A stretch of DNA of 64,000 bases, from the NCBI RefSeq assembly GCF_947347685.1, contig NC_070631.1, positions 5,879,215 to 5,943,214 on the forward strand, written 5' to 3'. The position numbers were made by a program, and so were the translations under genes. Shown here one piece after another: positions 55,239 to 64,000 of this stretch. A model generated the notes under the pieces. That model made no database searches and was not told the origin of the DNA. It worked only from the letters and a program-made list of their open reading frames with translations. The DNA is from Pleuronectes platessa. Lineage: Eukaryota > Chordata > Actinopteri > Pleuronectiformes > Pleuronectidae. How positions within the stretch are numbered: position 1 is the stretch's first letter; each line of letters starts with the position of its first letter.

Positions 55239-55721
55239 TGATAGATTGATAGATTGATAGATAGTTAGATAGATAGATAGATAAATAGATAGATAGATAG
55301 ATAGATTGATAGAAAGATAGATAGATGGATAGAAAGATAATGAGAGATAGAAAGATAGATAGATAGATAGATAAATTGATAGATAGATAGATAGATTGTT
55401 AGATTGATAGATAGTTAGACATTGGCCTCTTACCGCACTGGGTAGCAGAGTAGCGGGGACTCTTTCCTCATCGAGCATGCGTTTGGACTCTTTCTCCCAG
55501 TACATGTAATCAACCAGGGATCTGTGGTCGAACGTCCCAGTCGGAGTCTTTTCGGTCTGGTCCTTCTGCCTCTGTCCGACCGGCACTCTCTCGTCTGGGG
55601 CAATAATAACATCCATCTCACTCTGAAGCTCCTGAAGCTCCTCGGGCGAAAGCATAGCGAGGAGTTCATCCTCGTCGATGTCTTCCTCGTCCAGTTCATC
55701 GGGCTCCCTGCCGTTGGACAT
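53183..55721 (-). CDS. lmod3: Leiomodin-3, three coding exons
   Basis: Minus-strand exons 55434-55721, 53363-55012 and 53183-53230, in phase (1986 bases), giving 661 aa against 560 in human. Leiomodins nucleate actin and set thin-filament length in striated muscle sarcomeres; LMOD3 loss causes nemaline myopathy in human. Residues 1-96 hold the tropomodulin-like N-terminal part (LAMLSPEELQELQSEMDVI, KTPTGTFDHRSLVDYMYWE). A long Glu/Asp-rich region follows (about 97-290). The leucine-rich-repeat domain (about 300-440) has NLNNIENIPKDMLLDYVN and TTLNIESNFVTGKGIVAI. A Gln/Glu-Lys-Arg helix comes next, then three tandem PEPQKQ hexapeptides. The C-terminal WH2-type end is TPRDQLLGAIKKSNVAFLKA-VPLPKAL. 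The extra length lies mainly in the acidic region and linker. The short last exon encodes VPLPKALESSETSLL. Confidence 0.96.
53699..53752 (-). repeat. lmod3: Three perfect 18-bp tandem repeats inside lmod3 coding sequence
   Basis: CTGCTTCTGGGGTTCTGG occurs three times head to tail on the + strand, encoding PEPQKQ three times on the minus strand, in the proline-rich linker before the WH2 end. The copies are essentially identical, so the expansion is recent. Confidence 0.95.
55060..55418 (+). repeat. (GATA)n tetranucleotide array in lmod3 intron 1
   Basis: About 360 bases of GATA with GAAA, GATT and GTTA variants, including a larger duplicated block (AAAGATAATGAGAGATAGAAAGATAG seen near 55150 and again near 55333). 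It fills nearly the whole intron and gives a false Tyr/Leu/Ser-Ile frame running on from exon 1. Confidence 0.96.
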
Positions 55722-55871
55722 GTTTGCGCTCAGTAGCTTGTTGTCTTATTTGTGTGCTTCTCCTGATATCAAAAGGAAGGATAGCTCCTGTGACTCGGGG
55801 CCAGAGCAAAGTGGGAAGGCTCTGGCGTTGACTCCGGCTAGAAAGGGTTTGCTGCCCGCCCCATGCAGAGT

Positions 55872-55881
55872 CTAAAATTAA
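55872..55881 (+). promoter_or_regulatory. Candidate MEF2 site upstream of lmod3
   Basis: CTAAAATTAA fits the MEF2 consensus YTA(A/T)4TAR and lies about 150 bases before the lmod3 start codon. A CAGCTG E-box is at 55972-55977. LMOD3 in mammals is known to respond to MEF2 and SRF, so the site is plausible. No perfect CArG box was found nearby. Confidence 0.4.
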
Positions 55882-56060
55882 ACCCTGTGAACTGCATGGA
55901 AGATATTTAAGTTGCAAGCAGGGGAAAGACATGCTAACATTCTTCTTTCAGTCCCCGCTCCCAGCTGGCCCGGCCGTCAGGATCTTTTGGGATGACAGTT
56001 GCTTCAGGCAGAGGAAAGTGCAGGATTGACAGCAGCAGGTGGAGCATTTTCATGGGCCTG

Positions 56061-56102
56061 GCGGGAGGGGGGGGGGGGGGGGGGGGGGGGGTTGGGGGGG
56101 GG
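56061..56102 (+). repeat. Long poly-G tract
   Basis: About 35 guanines broken by TT, able in principle to form quadruplexes and likely to vary in length. It creates false poly-Gly/poly-Pro frames. Confidence 0.93.
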
Positions 56103-56559
56103 TCGTCAGTGCACACAGAGCTTTCTAGAAGACAGGGGACTCTGCTGATGTGCTGCACGACAACAAACACATGAGCCAGAGGATAGTTTTTCTTCAAGGG
56201 AATGGATCCTCTCAGCTGGAGAGAATAAGATGCTGCTTCTCTCTGACTTCAGACGGCTCAAAAACTAAATTTGATACAGTGTGAGAGCTCTTTTATCTGA
56301 CACCCTGGAAGTTCTATTTATACAAGAAATAAAAGAAATTTGAATGAAAGGTTTTACTGTTTTTTTGCAGAGATCGATTTTCAGATTTACATCACTTTCG
56401 TATATGTCTTGAACCTGATTAGCTTACAGCACAAAGACCTGAAAAAACCCAAACCAGACTCTGTCCAGTGATAACAAATCTTTTAACAGTATATCTAAAG
56501 TTCACTAACTACGCCAATGAAGTAATTACCATGACAGATTAGCATGAATCTTGTTGTAA

Positions 56560-56760
56560 GGCTGTGGTACGGAGTCAAGAAAGAACCCATTCAGTTTGGG
56601 TGTGGACCCAGATCAGGGGTAGGATGCAGGATTTCGAATAATTCATCGATCTTAATAAAAAATAAAACCCAGGCGTGTTTAGGGGACTAATGGTAAAGAT
56701 CTGGATCTTGTGTAAATGTGTTTTCATAAGGGGACTGTTGAGCCTCGGAGGATGTCTCTC
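56560..56760 (+). mobile_element. Remnant of a family A element
   Basis: Keeps AAGAAAGAACCCATTCAGTTTGG, TAATTCATCGATCTTAAT, GTGTTTAGGGGACTAATGG, AGATCTGGATCTTGTG and CATAAGGGGACTGTTG in family order, without recognisable paired ends. A smaller fragment of the same family lies at about 41793-41930. Confidence 0.55.
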
Positions 56761-57129
56761 GCTGTTCTTGTTTACTTGTTAAATCTAATTTGTGTCCAAT
56801 TTTCCTTTCAGCTGGTGTTTAATTTCCTGATGGAGCAAATTAGGCAAAACTCCAATCTCTGCAGAGCCGGCCCCTGCAGTTCTCCTGGTTGCTAAGTTAA
56901 ACTAACCAACTAGCTGTCACCAGACAGACTTCTATTGATCTTCTCGTCCAACTCGATCGATCAGGTTTCATTGGCTCAGAAAGCTCCGAATCAATTTCCC
57001 GAACCTTCCAGCTATTGCTTTAAGGTGTACTCACTCACTTAATAACAGAACCTGAGCTGCTTGTTTACCCCCCCCCCCGGAGAGCCCCTGAAAGAAAGTG
57101 ACAGCATCCGTCTCTGTGTCATACATGTA

Positions 57130-57135
57130 TTTATT
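57130..57135 (-). terminator. frmd4b: Possible frmd4b polyadenylation signal AATAAA
   Basis: Minus-strand AATAAA about 1.8 kb beyond the frmd4b stop codon. It would imply a long 3' UTR containing a family B element. Low certainty; other signals may be used. Confidence 0.2.
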
Positions 57136-58296
57136 CACATCTGTGTTCCCAGTGGAAAATATTTAATGACAACATCTAACGACATATCACTACACACGGT
57201 GACTGTACAAATATGTGAGAAAAGGAGGATAAGGAGTCATGGACATGGTGTTCACGGCAGTGGTCTTCTGTTATCATAAAAAAAAGAAGTTCTTATCAAA
57301 AGATCTATGTCTCACCATGCATCTTAAAACACTACGGCACCAACGTGAACAAATGGTTTCTATAAACAATATTGACATGATACATTCTCATTCAATGTTA
57401 AAAGAAAGGAAGAAATTGGGAAATTTATCCAATACACAGTTCAGCTCCAATGACGATCAAAAAACTGCTCAAGCTTTGTTTTCAATTTGGATCCGGATTA
57501 GATCACATTTCACAGAGACGCCGTCTGAAGAGGTGAAAATCATTTTGATTCTATAACCGACTGTTTTAGTATGAGACAGTGGCTAGTTCCTGTTAAAATA
57601 CACGGGGTTGGGTTCAGTAAAAACACATGTTGCCTCTTATTTCACCATCTTTGATACACAATAGCGTTTGAATCCAGTGCGTCTGTACAACATCTTAAAG
57701 TTTCTCGACACATTTCTCATCTACCTGTACAATTCATCCAATCCAAGGCACATGGGAAAGTCATTCAAGAGTCTCATCCCTGTGTTCAGAGGTTACTTTA
57801 AACATGAGGACAGGTGCACACGCGGGCTGCCACGGATGTAACACGCCCTGAGACGAGAGTTGTGACAGCCGGAAAAGTTTGTGTGTGCATCCCGTGTTCC
57901 AACTTGATCCCCTTCACGTGCTGCTGGCCCTGGGCGGATGCTCGTGTAGCCTCCATCCAGGTGAAATCTGAACAGGAAGTGACACAAGAACATGTCAAAT
58001 ATATATGGTAGTTCAACAATTTGAGAACATGGACGACGTGGTTGAATCTTGTGATCAAACAGGGAATGGACGTGCAGTAAAATCATAGTTGATGTTGCTT
58101 TGTGAGGGTGTACACACAACTTAATGGATAAAATGGGAAATTGCCTCTTTTTAACTTGCGCCGAAGCTTTAGTAATGTCAGTCTCGAATTGTTGAACCGT
58201 CACTTTTGTCTAGATTGAAGTTTCTCAACAACTAATTGATAGATTGCCACGGATTAGACTTTTCTTGGGTTCAAAAAACCTGGGATGACTGAGAAC

Positions 58297-58632
58297 AGGT
58301 CCCCAAAAGTGAAGCCAAGTCATCTGGATCGCCCCCTGGTGGCTGGCTGCAGTATAGGTCATAAACCCTGCCTCCTCAATGTTAGCATAAAATCAAAGAC
58401 CACATGAAAAAACATTTATCTCATAAAATGGTCTATATCATTTTAGGTGCTTATTTAACCTGATGCTATAAAAAAAATGGGGTCATGATTGACAGCTGAC
58501 ACTGACTTGTGATTGGTCAAGAATGTGAATTTCCACAATCACAGGCTCTGGCTCTGGCAGAAACACAATTTGTTTATGTGGGCTGAACACAGCTAATACT
58601 TTCTACTAAATTCTACACACGGGCCCTTTAAG
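58297..58632 (-). mobile_element. Family B repeat, reverse orientation, with family C-like end
   Basis: Contains CCCCAAAAGTGAAGCCAAG, TGGATCGCCCCCTGGTGGCTGG and ATTGACAGCTGACACTGAC, the inverse of the 22.47-23.04 kb element blocks. It ends with AAATTCTACACACGGGCCC, like the family C terminus. Probably part of the frmd4b 3' UTR or flank. Confidence 0.55.
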
Positions 58633-58913
58633 CTTCATAGACATCCTCAGTTTGAATAAACCTCATTAATCAAGTGATAAACACTTCAGGAATGTCTTTG
58701 CTTGGTTGGTACATCGGGTACATGATGAGTAAAAGATAAGGACTGACATGTTTTGGACAAAATACAATCATGCTGTGTCGGAATAAAAAAAAACACTTCA
58801 CACTGGGAAAAGGTGAATGATTCAGTTGAATAATCTTTAAAGAAAAATCATAAATGAGGATGAAAAGTGGAGATGACACAACACGACACGTAACAGCCCG
58901 CTGTGTCTCACCC

Positions 58914-61900
58914 TTAACTGCTAGACCGGTTGTCTGATGGTTCATCTGCACTAGTGGCCTCAGCGCCAACCACTTCAACTGTCTCTGAATTTCTAGGCAC
59001 TGTGTCAGACACTTTGTTTTCGGGAGAAAGTCTGGCACACACACACATGAGCATTAATCACATGTCAGGGCATGAAGGAGAGAAGAAAGAGAGGAGATCT
59101 TTAGGGTTTTATTTATTTTATGAGTTCGCACAGGGAAAAAATATGTTCTGTGCAAAAGAAACACAAGGTGATCTTTCATCCCGAGGCGGAACGGCACAAA
59201 AATCTGAATCCTTAAACTGCAGCACGACTTCTGTACCTGCAACTGATCAGCATCCTCTGAACTTCCACTTGAAATAAAACTGAAATAACAACCCTCCCCC
59301 CCCCCGTTATCTGTGACTTTGCTCACTTCCTCGTGCACCCATGAGGTTTGGTGGACTGCAGCGCTCACCTGCTGTGTGCCGGACTGCGGTTGTAGGGCGA
59401 GGCGTGGCCTCCGGGCTGAGGGTACTGAGGTGTGACGGGCGAGTCGTACTCCGTCAGACCCACTGCCAGCTGATTGCGCCAGTTGCCCGCGCTCTCCGCT
59501 GAGGACACTGCAAACAAGACAAAAAAAAAGCAAACACACCCAGCTAATGTTAGAGTGTCATTGATGTTATTGGAAACACTGGGTCCCGCTTCGTGTCACT
59601 ACTGCAAAACAATTCACCCCTCACATGATACTGCAACATTAGGTTTAACATAAGTGAGTCCTGACTCAATTTGAAGGTTTTACTTCAGCATTTCTTTATA
59701 TTTCTGTAACTCTATATTGGTGCAGGAAATACTTACTCCAGTAGAAAAAACTCTGAAGGGTGATGGATCAACAAAATCTAACAAGATGTTTCTATGTATG
59801 TGTTTTAAGACAGGTACTATGATACCTATATATTGTGTATCGCAGATGCTTCACAGGATTTGTTCAAAATGGATTGTGGGTATTTAAGATGGCAACTCTG
59901 TTTCTCTTTCAAGATTCAAAGAAAGAACCGTGTTGCTCAAATCTTCACTGGCAAATAAATCCTTTAATGGGAGCTTCAGGTGTGAAGATTTGCACGTTTT
60001 CAAATGCGTATGTGAAATGTGTATTTTCTTATTTCTTGCCTTAGAGAGAATATCTTTTTAATCCTCATGGTTAAAAATACTGACACAATAGTGTTGTTAA
60101 ATTCATTATTCTGTAATAATAATACAGGAGAGGCACAAATTTCCTCCCAGACTTACATTACTGGCACATTTTAAATGTTCTGAATGCAGAACACGAAACC
60201 CTTTCACTGTGGCGTACATCAATTTAATTCTACTCTGTGTTTTAGCATATTTTTAAGGCACGTTAAGACATGTAGCAGCAAGTTAGACTAATAAACCCAA
60301 ACAAACAAAATATGGAAATAAAAGCCTCCCTTGACAGGATGCATGTACATCACTGGCTGTTTTATATCATGTAAAAGACAACTGACAGCAGCTTAATGAA
60401 AAAGACAAACCTGAGGAGAAGGACGTGGTTCTGCTGGAGTGGCTGAAGCCCGCTGGCATGGTCTGGTAGCCCAGGCTGAGCTGAGAGCCGCTGTCGAAAT
60501 CGTATCCGGTGAGCGGCCCTCTCCCTCCCTCCCTGGGGACCCTGCTGCGATGGTACCAGCCTTTCAGATGCTCCGCCACCAGGGCCTTCTGCATGTTCTT
60601 GGCCAGGAGCTCATTCCTGGGGCCGTCCCTGTTCCGCGGCGGCCTCATTGTGGCATAGGGATTCTGGGAAAGACCATCTGCCCGGTCACTGCTGTAATGC
60701 CTGAATCTGTCATGTCCGTGATACCCATTCGTTTGGTAGGAAGGGTTGACGTTGTAGTGGCCCTCGACTTCGTCCTCATACACGTACGCACCGTTAGAGT
60801 ACGGCTCAATGTCCGAGCAGGCGTAGTCAGTGACGTAGTAGGGACTCGGTGCATAGTGGGATGGGGTGTCACATGAGTAGCTGGAGCCGGCATGGTGCTG
60901 CACCAAGTTGGGCATGCTCCCGGTGTTTCCGTACACCTCCACCTTCCTGTGGAGACGATGCATGGTGGAGGTGCGGGAGTCCAGTGTACTGTAGTGGGAG
61001 TTGGCCGGCCCGCAGTAGTCCAGGCTGGACTGACTGGTGTAGGAGGAGAAGTCCTCCAACACCTCTGTGCTGTTGCTGCGGTGGGACAAGATGAACACCG
61101 GCTTCTCAGAGTCGGTGTCTTTTCTGAGTCGGGGCTGCGACTCCAGACTCCCGCTGCGCTGCCTGAAGCCATGAGGAGACCCCTCCGACCTGGAGGAGGA
61201 TCACAACTGTTTCTCAAACAAAGGAATGCAGTGCTGTAGGATTATATTTCTGTGTGTGTCAGTACAAAACAGAGCAGGGGTTCGTAAGAGAGCTTGGGTA
61301 GAAGGTTGGGGAGGTTGAAGCAGGGATTTGGTTGCAGTGAGGAGGAGGAGGAGGAGGAGGAGGAGGAGGAGGAGGAGAGAAATTGGGTTTGGCAGTGCTG
61401 GGGAGAGGGAATCACACCTGAGCTGGCTGCTGCTGTAGGCATTGCGGGTCATAACCGGGGTGGGAGGCATGCTGCGTGGATCTCTGGAAGGTCTGGGAAG
61501 GGTTTTACAGGGACTACTGTGAGTGGAGGAGACCTCTCTTGGATTCTGGTAGTAGTGGGAACCCGACTGGCCTTCAAAAGCTAATCTAAAAGGGTGTGGT
61601 TTCACGAGAGGATAAAAAATGATAAGGGGTGAGATCCGAGGGAAGGAACGAGGATGCAAACATGAGGGACACATCATGGACTGCAAATAAAATAAAATGC
61701 TGCAGAGACAAGTTATACCTCACAGAAACAACAACAACAACAACACCAAACATCTGTTTCCGCACCTGCTGTGGTTCTTGCTGTTCTTGTGATTTTCCCT
61801 CGGACATCCCTGTCGATCCAGATCATAGTCCGCCCCCAGCGAGTGCATGGGACTGAGCTGAGGGGAGCCTTGGACCGACCGTGACCTCGGCCTCTGATTG

Positions 61901-64000
61901 ACGCCTTCTGAGTCATCTTCACACAAAAGCATCACAGGGTAAAGAAAACAGTACTTGCTTTTTTAATATCGGTCATTTTACTTATTATTACAGTGGGTGA
62001 AATGATTTTAAAGCCAACGTGTGATGCCTGACTCACCATCATCCAGTGGGAGACTCGACAGGGAGCTGCAGTCTGAACGGATGAGTTCATCTGGTGAAAG
62101 AGGAACATATCTCAGTGATGATTGTGCATACAGCTTCGTGATTAATGCAGTCGCGCACGTCATAACTGCACCATATACCTGCGATGATGACGGAGGCCCG
62201 CTGCGTGGGCTTCTTCCCCTTCTTGATCCTGTACTGGTTCATCTCGTCCTCTATCAGCTGGAGCCGGTGCATGGCGTCCAGACAGTTTCTTCTCCTCTTC
62301 TTCTTCACTGTTTTGCACAACTCTGACTCATTTGCAAGTTTTTTGGCTGCCTCCACAATCTTTTGCTGCAGCGCGAATCTGCTCTCCAGGTTCCTCAGGA
62401 AGGGATCCTGCACAGAGCAAGAGCAGCAGGGACACCAGTAACTAACAGATATTCCATTTTAAATCAAATTTTATCAGGAAAAGACATTTGTATTCCTTAC
62501 TACTCAGCTTGACCTTATTGAAGTTATTCTTATATAAGCTGCAGAGGATAAAACTGTTAAACCTTGTTAATTGGTAGCTGAGCACACTTAGTGTAAAGAG
62601 CCAGGCTGGGTATTATATATTTTTCTCCTCAAAGGCCAAATTCCACTATACTATTGGTTTTCAGTCCAAAGCTCATTTGTTCCTCTGCTCCGGAATGAGA
62701 AGTTTAATTTTAAGCACTTTTTAGCAAACATTTCCTCAACAGGAATAACAAGCATATTTGAGTGGGATTATTTTCACCTGTAGATTTAGTGCGCTCCCAA
62801 AAAATAGGATAAACTCATTGGAAGGTTGTCAATCACTGCAGAAAAGACCTATGAACTAGAGCCTGACCAATTTATAGGTTGGCCAATAAGAGATGTGAGA
62901 CATATCAGTATTATCACAAATGTTTACAGATAAGCGATGAATATTTTTTTTTACAGAATAAACTATAAAGAAAGGATGTGCAATATTATTTATTATTATT
63001 TAAGGTTATATTCTCTTAATTCAAGTTGCATATATTTGGTTGTAATTGTGTTTTCTTTATGGTTACACTGTAAAATATCTAACCTCAACTACATAAAGAC
63101 AAAGCTTTACTATGAACTACTTTATGTTTATTACCTTTCTGTGTATTTTTAATACCTTTACAATTACCCTTTGAAAATCTGCTATAGGACACAGGACTAG
63201 AAGAAGATCCGGCATAAAATTTGCTGCTGCATTTGATTTAAGTGCAGCGTTAGACACGAACCTCGTTGTAGGGGAACAGGTCATCCAGCTTGAAAGCGGT
63301 GCCAACTCGCCGTCTGACCTGCGGCGGCCTCTCACCTGAGGAGAGGGGATAGTCCAGCGGCAGCTTGCCAGTGAGCTCCTGCAGGAAAAAAAACACCTTA
63401 AACAACAAGTCACCTCGACACTTTAATGAACTGAGAGTAACAGCAGGATCCATTAATCTCCCGGTCACACAGCAACACAGTTGAATAAAGGGAGCTCAGC
63501 AGATTGAATGCAGCTGCCCTGACAGATATAGACACGGTGCAGGAGAAGTGTTAAACGTGATAATTTCTCACCGCCTCTCGCAGACAAATCTTTTTCAGCT
63601 CCTTTGTTTTCTTGGCCAAGATGTCTTGGATGTCCTGCTCTTTTTTTCTCAGCTCAGACAGCTTCTCTTTCTTCTGCTCCTCACTCATCTCAGAGTCTCC
63701 GGATCCTGTGAAAAGAATCATCGGACTATTTATATCCTCATTTCCAAAGATGCAGTCTATGTAATACAGTGATACGACTGAGGAGCTCACTCTTTAACAC
63801 CTTATTTTTACTTTATACTCCACAAGCAGCTCATTTAGTATATTTTACATCTTGATCAGGGACAGTTTGTTATAGAAACATGAGCTTAATATGCACTTGC
63901 TACCTGAACTGTTATAATTATAACCTACCTGTAGAGACCAGGCTCCCATTGCTGGATGTTATTAAGTTATTCTTCAGGCTTGCGTCTGCCAGTCTGTTTA
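58914..64000 (-). CDS. frmd4b: FERM domain-containing protein 4B (GRSP1), C-terminal ten coding exons, 5' end outside the window
   Basis: Minus-strand exons: 63929 to beyond 64000, 63572-63705, 63262-63378, 62179-62407, 62037-62090, 61766-61916, 61418-61585, 60411-61189, 59369-59507, 58914-59031. All phases join; about 652 C-terminal residues, stop TAA at 58914. FRMD4B is a scaffold that binds cytohesin-3/GRP1 and acts at epithelial junctions. The N-terminal FERM domain lies beyond the right edge. Visible: charged coiled-coil (MSEEQKKEKLSELRKKEQ, KKTKELKKICLREAELTGKL); VRRRVGTAFKLDD and KKGKKPTQRASVII, hallmarks of the FRMD4 family central domain; DCSSLSSLPLDD acidic/serine motif; then low-complexity Ser/Pro/Tyr-rich sequence including the 779-base exon (STEVLEDFSSYTSQSSLDY, ELLAKNMQKALVAEHLKGWY). 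The neighbour lmod3 supports frmd4b over frmd4a. Confidence 0.93.
61340..61378 (+). repeat. (GGA)n trinucleotide array in frmd4b intron
   Basis: Thirteen GGA units between the 60411-61189 and 61418-61585 exons. It gives false poly-Glu (+) and poly-Ser or poly-Leu (-) frames. Confidence 0.95.

Larger units (their letters stand above)
55722..58913. other. Interval between lmod3 start and frmd4b stop
   Basis: Contains the lmod3 promoter side, a long G-rich tract (56061-56102), a family A element remnant (about 56560-56760), a poly-C run (57066-57078), the presumed frmd4b 3' UTR, and a reverse family B element (58297-58632). No supported coding exon. Confidence 0.65.

Noticed and set aside
55056..55430. 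Tyr/Leu/Ser/Ile-rich extension of lmod3 exon 1
   Set aside because: It is read-through into the GATA-repeat intron past the GTAAGA donor at 55433.
60439..61239. Frames of 115-190 residues on both strands
   Set aside because: They are shadows of the 779-base frmd4b exon; only one frame joins neighbouring exons in phase and matches the family.

Overview
This is a piece of a bony-fish nuclear genome, most likely a percomorph teleost. It contains spliced genes with GT/AG introns, many CA/GT, CT and tetranucleotide microsatellites, long C/G homopolymers, and several repeat families I recognise as common in teleosts. Nothing bacterial, viral or plasmid-like is present. Most long open frames in the window are non-coding and arise from microsatellites, homopolymers or the antisense strand of real exons.

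Six protein genes can be built exon by exon. From left to right they are tafa1 (+, 1.5-21.3 kb), tafa4 (-, 34.35-38.06 kb), uba3 (-, 41.37-47.10 kb), arl6ip5 (+, 48.38-51.35 kb), lmod3 (-, 53.18-55.72 kb) and the 3' part of frmd4b (-, 58.91 kb to the right edge). Order and orientation match human 3p14.1 (TAFA1, TAFA4, UBA3, ARL6IP5, LMOD3, FRMD4B). This supports the gene names independently of the protein matches. The two genes that lie between TAFA4 and UBA3 in human, EOGT and TMF1, are absent here. That interval is about 3 kb and holds a candidate tafa4 5' UTR exon and a decayed LINE tail.

Layout. 1-1.5 kb: tafa1 upstream sequence. 1.7-19.5 kb: large tafa1 intron 1 with repeats and candidate conserved non-coding stretches. 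21.3-34.35 kb: a gene-free interval between the convergent tafa1 and tafa4, with repeats. 34-38 kb: compact tafa4. 41-47 kb: uba3 in 18 coding exons. 47.1-48.4 kb: the divergent uba3/arl6ip5 promoter interval, with an inserted inverted-repeat element. 51.3-53.2 kb: convergent arl6ip5 and lmod3 3' ends. 55.7-58.9 kb: spacer between lmod3 and frmd4b.

The genes do not form a pathway. The two TAFA genes are tandem paralogues encoding secreted cysteine-rich neuro-chemokine-like proteins. uba3 encodes the NEDD8 E1 catalytic subunit, arl6ip5 an ER PRA1-family membrane protein, lmod3 a muscle thin-filament actin nucleator, and frmd4b a cytohesin-binding FERM scaffold. I found no new biological system. 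The points most worth a second look are the missing EOGT/TMF1 pair, the unusual tafa1 ends, the promoter motifs at arl6ip5 and lmod3, the lmod3 hexapeptide repeat, and the inverted-repeat element families.
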